Source of the DNA: Rhizobiaceae bacterium
GTDB taxonomy: Bacteria; Pseudomonadota; Alphaproteobacteria; Rhizobiales; Rhizobiaceae
NCBI GenBank assembly: GCA_020696915.1
Contig: JAJFMR010000018.1
Span: forward strand, 1 to 17,681
DNA length: 17,681 bases
Reading direction: 5' to 3'
Positions 1 through 7,799 of the stretch are shown one piece after another; the stretch's first letter is position 1; every line of letters starts with the position of its first letter. The position numbers and the translations under genes were made by a program. The notes under the pieces are model-generated. The model was not told the DNA's origin. It did no database searches and was given only the letters and a program-made list of their open reading frames with translations.

Positions 1-19
1 CGTGGGGCGGAGTAGCGGG

Positions 20-784
20 GTGGCCGACATCAGGGGCATTCTGTTCGACAAGGACGGCACTCTGGTCGATTTCCAGAAGACCTGGTTCGCGATCGGCGAC
101 CAGCTCGCCCTGCAGGCGGCACACGGTGACCGCGCCGGCGCCGATCGGCTGCTGGCCGAAGCCGGCTACGATTTCGCGGCCAGCTGCTTCAGGGCGGATT
201 CCGTATTCGCGGCCGGCACCAACGCCGATGTCGTGGCGCTCTGGTACCCGGCGGCGAGCGGCGCAGAACGCAGGAGGTTGCTGGCCAGCTTCGACGTCTT
301 CACGGCCGACCAGGTCGCGTCGAGATCGGTTGCCCTGCCGGGCAGCCGCGAAGCCATCGCCAGCCTGCACGGAGCCGGTTTCCGCCTTGGAGTGGCCACC
401 AACGACTCGACACGCGGCGCCGAGAGGACGCTGCTGGCTCTCGGCGTGGCGCAGATGTTCGATGCCGTCTATGGCTACGATGCGGTCGCCAGCCCGAAGC
501 CGGCGCCAGACATCATTCTGGCATTCTGCGATCTTACCGGGCTTGGAGCTGGGGAGATTGCCGTGGTCGGCGACAACCGCCACGATCTCGAAATGGCGAG
601 GGCCGGCGGCGCCGGGCTGGCCGTCGCCGTGCTGTCGGGGACCGGCACGCGCGAAACGCTGCGGCCGCTGGCCGACGTCGTGATCAACTCCGTCGCCGAT
701 CTGCCGGCCTGCCTCGCCCAGCGAAAAAAATCCCGGGAAGCGGGCGGCCGGCGCCATGGCTCAGCCCCGCAACCGAAACGGTAA
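20..784 (+). CDS. HAD-superfamily hydrolase, phosphoglycolate phosphatase-like
   Basis: Cytosolic phosphatase of the haloacid dehalogenase superfamily, closest in layout to Gph-type phosphoglycolate phosphatases; the true substrate cannot be told from sequence. All four HAD motifs are visible (numbering from GTG 20): motif I FDKDGTLVDF with nucleophile D10 and D12, motif II in LGVATNDST, motif III lysine in SPKPAPD, and motif IV GDNRHDLEMA. The long stretch between motifs I and II is the expected helical C1 cap. The product is 254 residues, slightly longer than usual because of a basic C-terminal tail (AQRKKSREAGGRR). An in-frame GTG at 2 is also open, but GTG 20 is preferred: GGCGGAG at 6-12 lies 7 bases upstream and the protein then begins just before the first beta strand. 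The upstream neighbour is outside the window; the aldolase follows on the same strand after 168 bases. Confidence 0.88.
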   Translation: MADIRGILFDKDGTLVDFQKTWFAIGDQLALQAAHGDRAGADRLLAEAGYDFAASCFRADSVFAAGTNADVVALWYPAASGAERRRLLASFDVFTADQVASRSVALPGSREAIASLHGAGFRLGVATNDSTRGAERTLLALGVAQMFDAVYGYDAVASPKPAPDIILAFCDLTGLGAGEIAVVGDNRHDLEMARAGGAGLAVAVLSGTGTRETLRPLADVVINSVADLPACLAQRKKSREAGGRRHGSAPQPKR

Positions 785-952
785 TTTGGCCTGGGTGGGG
801 CTACGCGCGGCTGTCCGGCTTGTTTTCAGTTTCTTACGGGTGAACCAGCCTTCCGATTGGCCGGAACCGGACCGCCGGGATACAGTCGCGACAATACTAT
901 CGTGTCGGCGCCGGAGACGCGCCGGCGGAGTGAAGCCAGAGAGGTTCCGGCA
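785..952 (+). other. Spacer between phosphatase and aldolase genes
   Basis: This 168-base gap has no convincing gene. It contains in-frame alternative starts for the aldolase (TTG 857, GTG 902), a short GC-rich inverted motif (CCGGAACCGG at 861-870) and a TACTAT hexamer at 895-900 that could be a -10 box without a good -35. No terminator with a U-tract was seen after the phosphatase, so both genes may be co-transcribed or the aldolase may have its own weak promoter. Confidence 0.3.
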
Positions 953-1807
953 GTGGCGAGATTGAACCGCATCATCGGGGCGCTGGAGCAGGGCCAGAAG
1001 GCCTTCGCCACGTTTGCGCCAGCCGACATGGAATCGGCGTTGTGGGTCAACACCGCGCCTTACGACGGCGTCGTCTACGAGATGGAGCATCGGCCATGGG
1101 ACGCCGCGCGGCTTCGCGACACTCTGCAATACATGCTGGACCGCAAGCAGATACTGGCGGCCGGCTCGCCCGCGCCGGCGGTGACGCCGATCGTACGCAT
1201 TCCTGCCAATGGCGGCGAGATGAACCAGTGGCTTGCCAAACAGGCGCTTGACATGGGCGTCTTCGGTGTTGTCTGGCCGCACGTCAGCAATGCGGCACAG
1301 GCCTATAATGCCGTGTCTGCCTGCCGCTATCCGCGTCTCCGGAGCGCGCCGCGCCATGAGCCGGCCGGCCTGCGCGGTGACAGCCCGAAGACCGCAGCCG
1401 CGTTCTGGGGGATCGGCACCGGCGAATACTACAAGAAAGCCGACGTCTGGCCGCTCGACCCGGCAGGCGAACTACTCACCGTGCTGATGATCGAGGACAC
1501 AGAGGGCGTGGCAAACCTGGAGGAAATCCTCGGCAAGGTCCCTGGAGTCGGCGCCGTGCTGATCGGCGAGGGCGACCTCAGCCAGGAGCTCGGCCATCCG
1601 CGAGAATACGAGCACCCCGATGTAGTCAAGGCGATGGATGAAATCGTCAAGATCTGCAAGGCGCACAAGGTGCCGGTCGGCCATCCGCATGTAGACTCCA
1701 AGAACGTCCAGCACGTCCTGGAATGGGGTTTCGACCTTCTGCTTGCCGCGCCGTCTCGTTCGTTCAAGGCGCTGGAGACAGGACGCGAGCTGGCCGGCCG
1801 CGCCTGA
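953..1807 (+). CDS. HpcH/HpaI-family aldolase (2-keto-3-deoxy acid aldolase type)
   Basis: Class II, metal-dependent aldolase-like TIM barrel of the HpcH/HpaI (citrate lyase beta) family, which cleaves 4-hydroxy-2-oxo acids to pyruvate and an aldehyde. Family landmarks in the 284-residue product: EMEHRP with H46 (general base position), VRIP with R82 (pyruvate-binding arginine), VVWPHV, E181 in MIEDTEGVANL and D208 in GEGDLSQELG (metal ligands). The inserted segment around CRYPR (124-128) and DVWPLDP (164-170) marks a subgroup of uncharacterised aldolases rather than classical HpcH. GTG 953 is chosen because AGAGAGG at 938-944 sits 8 bases upstream. In-frame TTG 857 and GTG 902 would add 32 or 17 residues that match nothing in the family. 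No transporter or degradation pathway gene is adjacent, so the physiological substrate is unknown; a link to the preceding phosphatase is only positional. Confidence 0.85.
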   Translation: MARLNRIIGALEQGQKAFATFAPADMESALWVNTAPYDGVVYEMEHRPWDAARLRDTLQYMLDRKQILAAGSPAPAVTPIVRIPANGGEMNQWLAKQALDMGVFGVVWPHVSNAAQAYNAVSACRYPRLRSAPRHEPAGLRGDSPKTAAAFWGIGTGEYYKKADVWPLDPAGELLTVLMIEDTEGVANLEEILGKVPGVGAVLIGEGDLSQELGHPREYEHPDVVKAMDEIVKICKAHKVPVGHPHVDSKNVQHVLEWGFDLLLAAPSRSFKALETGRELAGRA

Positions 1808-1812
1808 TGCGA

Positions 1813-1856
1813 AGTCGGCTCATAGCGGGGGATGATTACCGCAGGACTCGCCGACT
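1813..1856. terminator. Possible stem-loop between convergent aldolase and fadD-like genes
   Basis: AGTCGGC at 1813-1819 is an exact inverted repeat of GCCGACT at 1850-1856, with a short inner CGG/CCG pairing. It lies in the 94-base gap between two convergent genes, where a bidirectional terminator is expected. The 30-base loop and lack of a U-tract make it a weak candidate. Confidence 0.25.
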
Positions 1857-1901
1857 GTATTGCCGCTCAAATCGCGGACGGACGCGGCCGTTCCCGGGAG
1901 A

Positions 1902-3851
1902 TTACTGGTCAACCCGCAACTGCCGCCTCAGGATCTTTCCGACCGGCGTCTTCGGCAGCTCGGCCCGGAATTCTATGTGCCTGGGGCGCTTGTAGCCCGT
2001 GAAGTTCTCCCGGCAATAATCGTTGAGCGCCTCGGCCGTCAATTCCGGATCCTTGCGGACCACGAACAGCTTGGGAACCTCGCCCGCATGTTCGTCGGGG
2101 ACGCCGATCGCCGCCACTTCGAGCACGCCAGGGTGCCTGGCAACCACCTCCTCCAGCTCGTTCGGGTAGACGTTGAAGCCCGAGACGAGGATCATGTCCT
2201 TCTTGCGGTCGACGAGCTTGGTGTAGCCTTTGGCGTCCATGAAGCCCATGTCCCCGGACTTGAAGAAGCCGTCCTTCGTCATGACCTTGGACGTCTCGTC
2301 GGGGCGGTTCCAGTAGCCCGCCATCACCTGCGGTCCGCGGATGCAGATCTCGCCGACTTCGCCCGGCGGCAGTTCGTTGCCGTCGTCGTCGCGGATCGAA
2401 ATCTCCGTCGAGGGTAGCGGCAGCCCGATCGTCCCGGTGAATTCGCTCGAGCTGAACCGGTTGGCGGTCGCCACCGGCGAGGTCTCGGAGAGGCCGTAAC
2501 CCTCCGTAATGCTGCTGCCCGTCGCCTGCAGCCAGCGCTGGGCGACGGGCTTCTGAACCGACATGCCGCCGCCCAGCGTCAGGATCAGCGGGCTGAAGTC
2601 GAGCTTGCGGAAGTCCTCGTTGTTGAGGAGCGCGTTGAAAAGTGTGTTCAGCCCCGGAAAGATGTGGAAAGGCCGCTGCTTCAGTTCCTTCACCAGGGCC
2701 GGAATGTCGCGCGGATTGGTAATCAAAATGTTGTTTGCGCCCTGCTGGATGCCCATCAGCGCGTTCACGGTGAGCGCGAAGATATGGTAGAGCGGCAGCG
2801 CGCAGACATAGGCCGGATCCGCCGGCCTCGGCTTTACCGTGTAGACGTCCTCGACCCAGAGCGCGAGCTGCGCGACATTGGCTAGCACGTTGCGGTGCAG
2901 GAGCATGGCGCCCTTGGAAATCCCGGTCGTGCCGCCCGTATACTGCAGGAATGCAATGTCGTCCGCGCCGACCTTGACGGCCGCAAGCTGCCGCCCGGCC
3001 CCTTCCTTCAGCACCGTGCCGAACGCGACGTGGCCGGGCAGCGACCACGCCGGAACGATCTTCTTCACCCGCCTGACGACGAAATTGACGAGCATTCCCT
3101 TGAGACCGAGCAAGTCGCCCATCGACGCCACCACGACATGCTTGACCCGCACCTTGCGGATCACTGCCTGCAGCACGGTGGCGAAATTCTCCAGAATGAC
3201 GATCGCTTCCGCGCCCGAATCGTTGAGCTGGTGCTCCAGCTCGCGCGCCGTGTAGAGAGGATTGACGTTGACCACCGTATAGCCGGCGCGCAGGATCCCC
3301 ATCATCGCGACGGGATATTGCAGCACGTTGGGCATCATGATGGCGACACGGGCGCCCCTGGCCAGCCCCTTCCCCTGCAGCCAGGCGCCGAAATCGGCCG
3401 ACTTCCTTTCAAGGTCGGCATAGCTCATCGCCTTTCCCATGGACGTGAACGCTGTCCGGCCGCTGTATTGCCTGCATGAGGCGGCCATGAGGTCGCCGAT
3501 CGACGCGTGAGGGAGCGGACCTATCTCGGCCGGCATGTTGTCCGGATAGCTCTTCAGCCACCTTCGGCCTTCCGGCTTCGGCGCAGCGGCGTCGGCCGCC
3601 TTGGTGCCGGTGCTCTTCTTGCGGGCCGGCGCTCCGGCTTTCGCGGCAGGGGACACCTTCCCGGCCGCGCTCGCTGGCCTGACTTCCACGTTGGCGGCGA
3701 TCTTTGCCTTTACCGGCTTCGCCGCTTTGACCGCTGCCATTGCGGGCTTGGCCTTCACGGCGCTTGCACTGACCGGCCCGGCCGCCTCGGCAGCGGCCCC
3801 GGCCGGCTTCTTGCCTGATTTCGCCAATCCTTCCTCCCTCGCAGCCGGCAT
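1902..3851 (-). CDS. fadD: Long-chain acyl-CoA ligase (AMP-forming), FadD type, with Ala/Lys/Pro-rich N-terminal extension
   Basis: Activates fatty acids to acyl-CoA through an acyl-adenylate, the entry step of fatty acid degradation, usually at the inner face of the cytoplasmic membrane. The 649-residue product carries the ANL adenylating core: P-loop YTGGTTGISKG at 304-314, adenine motif GYGLSETSP at 451-459, SGDMG at 532-536, hinge region DRKKDMILVSGFNVYPNE from 548, and PKTPVGKILRR with catalytic lysine K639. The conserved core begins near RRWLKSYP (residue 96). Everything before it is a low-complexity basic tail rich in Ala, Lys and Pro (for example KPAMAAVKAAKPVKAK), making the protein about 90 residues longer than E. 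coli FadD. ATG 3851 is the most upstream start, preceded by GGCGGA-like purines. Chain-length preference cannot be read from sequence. It stands alone, divergent from dppA. Confidence 0.9.
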   Translation of the reverse strand: MPAAREEGLAKSGKKPAGAAAEAAGPVSASAVKAKPAMAAVKAAKPVKAKIAANVEVRPASAAGKVSPAAKAGAPARKKSTGTKAADAAAPKPEGRRWLKSYPDNMPAEIGPLPHASIGDLMAASCRQYSGRTAFTSMGKAMSYADLERKSADFGAWLQGKGLARGARVAIMMPNVLQYPVAMMGILRAGYTVVNVNPLYTARELEHQLNDSGAEAIVILENFATVLQAVIRKVRVKHVVVASMGDLLGLKGMLVNFVVRRVKKIVPAWSLPGHVAFGTVLKEGAGRQLAAVKVGADDIAFLQYTGGTTGISKGAMLLHRNVLANVAQLALWVEDVYTVKPRPADPAYVCALPLYHIFALTVNALMGIQQGANNILITNPRDIPALVKELKQRPFHIFPGLNTLFNALLNNEDFRKLDFSPLILTLGGGMSVQKPVAQRWLQATGSSITEGYGLSETSPVATANRFSSSEFTGTIGLPLPSTEISIRDDDGNELPPGEVGEICIRGPQVMAGYWNRPDETSKVMTKDGFFKSGDMGFMDAKGYTKLVDRKKDMILVSGFNVYPNELEEVVARHPGVLEVAAIGVPDEHAGEVPKLFVVRKDPELTAEALNDYCRENFTGYKRPRHIEFRAELPKTPVGKILRRQLRVDQ

Positions 3852-4150
3852 GCTTCCGCCCGCCGGTCGGCCCCGTCGCGGCCTGGCTGTCGCCGCCGGC
3901 AGGCACCCGTGTTATCTATTGCCACCGGGAAGCAACAAGCAAGCCTGCGGCAGCCGGACGCGCCGAGGCGCAGCTTGCCGGCTTTTGCGGGAGCATCGCA
4001 AGGATTTGGCGGCGCCAACACTCTGGCGGGAAAAAATTCCGGGGACCGTCGGGCCCGCAAACGGGGTGTTTCAAACCCCTGAAAAGAATGGTTATATGCG
4101 CGCACTCCGGCCTGAAGCGGGGCCTGGAACAAAAATCAGGGAGTGTCCAG
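3852..4150. promoter_or_regulatory. Divergent intergenic region between fadD-like gene and dppA
   Basis: These 299 bases hold no supportable gene and must contain the promoters of both divergent genes. Toward dppA, TTTCAA at 4069-4074 and TATATG at 4093-4098 are separated by 18 bases, a weak sigma-70-like pair. Toward the acyl-CoA ligase (minus strand), TTGTTG (3933-3938) and GATAAC (3911-3916) are separated by 16 bases. A bulged inverted motif, GGGGTGTTTCAAACCCC, at 4063-4079 overlaps the dppA -35 candidate and could be an operator. All are inferred by eye. Confidence 0.3.
4138..4143 (+). promoter_or_regulatory. Ribosome binding site deciding the dppA start
   Basis: AGGGAG lies 7 bases before ATG 4151. 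It favours this start over the in-frame ATG at 4088, and the protein then opens with a normal signal peptide instead of a 21-residue non-hydrophobic leader. Confidence 0.8.
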
Positions 4151-5743
4151 ATGAAAAGATCGACTTTCGCGGCCGCGTTTCTGGCAGCGACCGTCCTCAG
4201 CGGCGGCGCCAGCGCCAAGACCCTCGTCTATTGCTCGGAGGGCTCGCCGGAAGGCTTCGACCCCGGCCTCTACACGGCCGGCACCACCTTCGACGCCTCG
4301 TCGCGTCCGGTCTACAACCGGCTCGTCGAATTCAAGCCGGGGACCACAGAAATCGAGCCCGGCCTCGCTGAGAGCTGGGAGATCTCCGACGACGGATTGC
4401 AGTACACGTTCAAGCTGCGGCCCGGCGTGAAGTTCCAGACGACCTCGTTCTTCACTCCGACCCGCGACCTCAATGCCGATGATGTGCTGTTCGCCTTCGA
4501 ACGGCAGCTGAAGACCGACAATCCGTGGAACCAGTATGTCGCCGGCGCTGCCTGGGAGTATTTTTCCGGCATGGGCTTCCCGGACCTGATCCAGTCGATC
4601 GAGAAGGTCGACGACATGACGGTCAAGTTCACCCTGAAGACGAAGGAGGCGCCGTTCCTGGCGAACCTCGGCATGGACTTCGCCTCGATCATGTCGAAGG
4701 AATATGCCGACAGCCTAGAGGCCGCGGGCAAGAAGGAGCAGCTCAACCAGATGCCGCTCGGCACCGGCCCCTACAAGTTCGTCGCCTATCAGCAGGACGC
4801 GGTGATCCGCTACCAGGCACATGACGGCTACTGGAAGGGCAAGGAGAAGATTGACGACCTGGTCTTCGCCATCACCACGGACGCTGCCGTTCGCCTGCAG
4901 AAGCTGAAGGCGGGCGAATGCCACGTCATGCCTTACCCTAACGCCGCCGACGTCGAGGGCATGAAGGCCGACGCCAATTTGCAGGTCATGGAAGCGCCTG
5001 GCCTGAACATCGCCTATCTCGCCTTCAACACGACTCAGGCCCCGTTCGACAAGACGGAGGTCCGCAACGCCATCAACATCGCGATCAACCGGGAGGCGAT
5101 CGTGGATGCCGTGTTCCAGGGAGCGGCGGTCCCTGCGAAGAACCCCATCCCGCCGACGATCTGGTCCTACAACGACGCGATCCCAGCCGACAAATACGAC
5201 CCCGCGGCCGCCAAGGCGGCCCTCGAGGCTGCCGGCGTTTCCGGCCTCTCCATGAAGGTCTGGGCAATGCCGGTGGCTCGGCCCTACATGCTCAATGCCC
5301 GCCGCGCCGCCGAGCTCATCCAGTCGGATCTGGCGGCAGTCGGAATAACCGCCGAGATCGTCTCCTATGAATGGGCCGAGTATCTCGAGCGTTCGAAGGC
5401 CAAGGACCGCGACGGCGCGGTGATCCTCGGCTGGACGGGCGACAATGGCGATCCCGACAACTTCCTGCACACGCTGCTCGGCTGCGACGCGGTCGGCGGC
5501 AATAACCGCGCCCAGTGGTGCAACAAGGAGTTCGACGACCTTGTCGTCAAGGCCAAGCAGGAGACCGACCAGGCGGAACGCGCCAAGCTGTATGAGCAGG
5601 CGCAGGTCGTCTTCAAGCGCGAGACCCCGTGGGTGACGCTCGACCATTCGACCGTCGTCATGCCGATGTCCAAGAAAGTGTCGGGCTATGTGATGAGCCC
5701 GCTCGGCCACCATTCCTTCAGCGGCGTCGACGTCGCCGAGTAG
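4151..5743 (+). CDS. dppA: Dipeptide ABC transporter periplasmic binding protein DppA
   Basis: Periplasmic dipeptide receptor of the family 5 solute-binding proteins, delivering ligand to DppBC. The 530-residue precursor has a Sec signal peptide (MKRSTFAAAFLAATVLSG, likely cleavage after ASA-22), and the mature protein starts KTLVYCSEGSPEGFDPGL, almost the E. coli DppA N-terminus. Four cysteines (C28, C257, C445, C457) fall at mature positions 6, 235, 423 and 435, matching the two disulfide pairs known for E. coli DppA. WTGDNGDPDNF at 428-438 contains the aspartate (D431) that holds the peptide amino group in the family. ECHVMPYPN, AMPVARPY and YNRLVEF are further DppA signatures. It is the first gene of the dpp operon. 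A strong terminator follows it, so its transcript is probably more abundant than that of the permease genes. Confidence 0.95.
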   Translation: MKRSTFAAAFLAATVLSGGASAKTLVYCSEGSPEGFDPGLYTAGTTFDASSRPVYNRLVEFKPGTTEIEPGLAESWEISDDGLQYTFKLRPGVKFQTTSFFTPTRDLNADDVLFAFERQLKTDNPWNQYVAGAAWEYFSGMGFPDLIQSIEKVDDMTVKFTLKTKEAPFLANLGMDFASIMSKEYADSLEAAGKKEQLNQMPLGTGPYKFVAYQQDAVIRYQAHDGYWKGKEKIDDLVFAITTDAAVRLQKLKAGECHVMPYPNAADVEGMKADANLQVMEAPGLNIAYLAFNTTQAPFDKTEVRNAINIAINREAIVDAVFQGAAVPAKNPIPPTIWSYNDAIPADKYDPAAAKAALEAAGVSGLSMKVWAMPVARPYMLNARRAAELIQSDLAAVGITAEIVSYEWAEYLERSKAKDRDGAVILGWTGDNGDPDNFLHTLLGCDAVGGNNRAQWCNKEFDDLVVKAKQETDQAERAKLYEQAQVVFKRETPWVTLDHSTVVMPMSKKVSGYVMSPLGHHSFSGVDVAE

Positions 5744-5758
5744 CGACGTGCGGATACG

Positions 5759-5794
5759 AAAGGGAGCGTCCGTTTTTCGGACGCTCCCTTTTTT
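5759..5794 (+). terminator. Strong intrinsic terminator after dppA
   Basis: A perfect 14-bp stem (AAAGGGAGCGTCCG at 5759-5772, CGGACGCTCCCTTT at 5778-5791) encloses a TTTTT loop, and the stem's 3' side runs into six consecutive T. It sits 15 bases after the dppA stop and before dppB. Partial read-through would explain excess binding protein over membrane components. Confidence 0.92.
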
Positions 5795-5806
5795 GCTATG
5801 GTAAAG

Positions 5807-5836
5807 CGGCGGGTGGCCGTCCGCCACGCCGGTTTT
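5807..5836 (+). terminator. Second hairpin with short T run between dppA and dppB
   Basis: CGGC (5807-5810) and GTGGC (5813-5817) pair with GCCAC (5823-5827) and GCCG (5828-5831) around the loop CGTCC, leaving a two-base GG bulge; GTTTT follows. It could be a backup terminator or a 3'-end stabilising structure, and it starts 12 bases after the first terminator. Confidence 0.45.
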
Positions 5837-5870
5837 GCAATGTTCACGGGCGACCCGTCGAAGGGCCCTC

Positions 5871-6875
5871 ATGCTCCGCTTCCTTCTTGGCCGCCTGGCC
5901 GTCCTCGTCCCGACCTTCATCGGGGTTTCGATCATCGCTTTCTCCTTCATTCGGCTGCTGCCCGGCGATCCCGTCGCCCTCCTGTCCGGGGAAAGGGTGA
6001 TGTCTCCGGAGCGGCATGCCGAAATCAGCCGTGAGCTGGGCCTCGACCGGCCGATCATCGTCCAGTACCTCGATTATCTCTCCGGCATAGTAACCGGCGA
6101 CTTCGGACGCTCCATCGTCACCAAGCAGCCGGTAACAGCCCAGTTCTTCGAGCTGTTTCCCGCCACGCTCGAGCTTTCCATCTGCGCGATCGTCTTCGCC
6201 ATCCTGCTCGGCATTCCGGCCGGCATATTCGCGGCGGTGAGGCGCGGCTCGTTCTTCGACCAGAGCGTAATGGGAGCGGCGCTGGTCGGCTATTCGATGC
6301 CGATATTCTGGTGGGGCCTGCTCCTGATCATCCTGTTCTCCGGCATCCTGCAATGGACGCCGGTGTCCGGCCGCATCTCGCTGATGTTCTTCTTTCCGTC
6401 AGTTACCGGTTTCATGCTCGTCGATTCGCTGCTTTCCGGGCAGGCCGGCGCCTTCGCTTCCGCGGCCAGCCACCTTGTCCTGCCGACCATCGTGCTCGGC
6501 ACGATCCCGCTGGCGGTGATCGCCCGTCAGACCCGTTCGGCCATGCTGGAAGTTCTCTCAGAGGATTACGTGCGCACGGCGCGGGCCAAGGGCCTGTCGC
6601 CGTTCCGGGTGATCGGCGTGCATGCGCTGCGCAATGCGCTGATACCGGTGATCACCACGATCGGCCTGCAGGTCGGCGTCATGCTGGCGGGCGCGATTCT
6701 GACCGAGACCATCTTCTCCTGGCCCGGCATCGGCAAGTGGATGGTGGACTCGGTGTTCCGGCGCGACTATCCGGTGATCCAGGGCGGATTGCTGATCATC
6801 GCCGGCATCATCATGCTGGTCAACCTGGGCGTCGACATCATGTACGGGCTGGTAAACCCGCGCATCAGGCACTGA
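5871..6875 (+). CDS. dppB: Dipeptide ABC transporter permease DppB
   Basis: Inner-membrane channel subunit of the dipeptide importer, pairing with DppC. The 334-residue product (E. coli DppB is 339) begins MLRFLLGRLAVLVPTFIGVS, the usual first membrane helix. PGDPVALLSGE follows at 31-41. Further helices lie near 100-122, 135-160, 202-220, 258-280 and 305-326. The coupling-helix EAA motif is EDYVRTARAKGLSPFRVIG at 231-249, continuing to LIP at 257-259; it docks on the ATPases. SWPGIGKWMV and the terminal NPRIRH are typical. ATG 5871 is chosen because GAAGGG at 5860-5865 is correctly placed; an in-frame TTG at 5835 would add 12 non-family residues. dppC follows after 12 bases. Confidence 0.95.
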   Translation: MLRFLLGRLAVLVPTFIGVSIIAFSFIRLLPGDPVALLSGERVMSPERHAEISRELGLDRPIIVQYLDYLSGIVTGDFGRSIVTKQPVTAQFFELFPATLELSICAIVFAILLGIPAGIFAAVRRGSFFDQSVMGAALVGYSMPIFWWGLLLIILFSGILQWTPVSGRISLMFFFPSVTGFMLVDSLLSGQAGAFASAASHLVLPTIVLGTIPLAVIARQTRSAMLEVLSEDYVRTARAKGLSPFRVIGVHALRNALIPVITTIGLQVGVMLAGAILTETIFSWPGIGKWMVDSVFRRDYPVIQGGLLIIAGIIMLVNLGVDIMYGLVNPRIRH

Positions 6876-6887
6876 CGGAGTCGGGAG

Positions 6888-7796
6888 ATGGCCCACACAT
6901 CTGCGCTCGGCAGCGTTTCCACCGATCCCTCCCGCCGTCGCCAGATCGCGGAGTTCTGGTTCTATTTCTCGGAAAACCGCGGTGCGGTGATAGGCCTGGT
7001 GGTCTTCGCTCTTCTGGTCGTGATTGCCCTCGCCGCGCCCTTGATCGCCCCGCACGCGCCCAATGCCCAATATCGCGACGCCGTTCTCGTGCCGCCGTTC
7101 TGGGAAGAGGGCGGGCGTGCCGCCTATCCGCTCGGCACCGACGCCGTTGGCCGCGACATGCTGTCGAGGCTGCTGTACGGCTCGCGCTATTCGCTGTTCA
7201 TCGGAGTCATCGTCACCAGCATCGCGCTCAGCGGCGGCATCGTCGTCGGGGTCGTCGCCGGCTATTTCCGCGGCTGGGTGGACACGGCCATCATGCGACT
7301 GATGGACATCATTCTTGCCTTTCCGTCGCTGCTGCTGGCGCTCGTCCTCGTGGCGGTGCTGGGGCCGGGGCTGACCAATGCCATGATCGCCATCGCGCTG
7401 GTGCTGCAGCCGCATTTCGTCCGCCTGACGCGGGCCGCGGTCATGGCCGAGAAGACCCGCGACTACGTCACCGCCGCAAAAGTGGCGGGCGCCGGTCCGC
7501 TCCGGCTCATGTTCCGCACGATCCTGCCCAATTGCATGGCGCCGCTGATCGTGCAGGGCACGCTTTCCTTCTCCACCGCCATTCTCGACGCCGCCGCACT
7601 CGGCTTTCTCGGTATGGGAGCGCAGCCGCCGACGCCGGAATGGGGCACCATGCTCGCCGAGGCGCGCGAATTCATCCTGCGCGCCTGGTGGGTGGTGACC
7701 TTCCCGGGCCTCGCCATCCTGATAACGGTGCTGGCTATCAACGTCATGGGCGACGGCTTGCGCGACGCGCTCGATCCGAAGCTGAAGAGGTCGTAG
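6888..7796 (+). CDS. dppC: Dipeptide ABC transporter permease DppC
   Basis: Second channel subunit of the dipeptide importer. The 302 residues show the DppC/OppC layout: a cytosolic N-terminus, a first membrane helix at about 33-53 (GAVIGLVVFALLVVIALAAP), a periplasmic loop ending in the signature LGTDAVGRDMLSRLLYGSR (82-100), then further helices. The EAA coupling motif runs from RDYVTAAKVAGAGPLRLMFR (191-210) to ILP (212-214). The tail MGDGLRDALDPKLKRS is typical. GGAG at 6877-6880 lies 7 bases before ATG 6888. The gene is 12 bases downstream of dppB and 3 bases upstream of dppD, so it belongs to one transcript. Confidence 0.95.
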   Translation: MAHTSALGSVSTDPSRRRQIAEFWFYFSENRGAVIGLVVFALLVVIALAAPLIAPHAPNAQYRDAVLVPPFWEEGGRAAYPLGTDAVGRDMLSRLLYGSRYSLFIGVIVTSIALSGGIVVGVVAGYFRGWVDTAIMRLMDIILAFPSLLLALVLVAVLGPGLTNAMIAIALVLQPHFVRLTRAAVMAEKTRDYVTAAKVAGAGPLRLMFRTILPNCMAPLIVQGTLSFSTAILDAAALGFLGMGAQPPTPEWGTMLAEAREFILRAWWVVTFPGLAILITVLAINVMGDGLRDALDPKLKRS

Positions 7797-7799
7797 GCG

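Noticed and set aside
857..952. N-terminal extension of the aldolase from TTG 857
   Set aside because: The extra residues match nothing in the family, and a good ribosome binding site precedes GTG 953.
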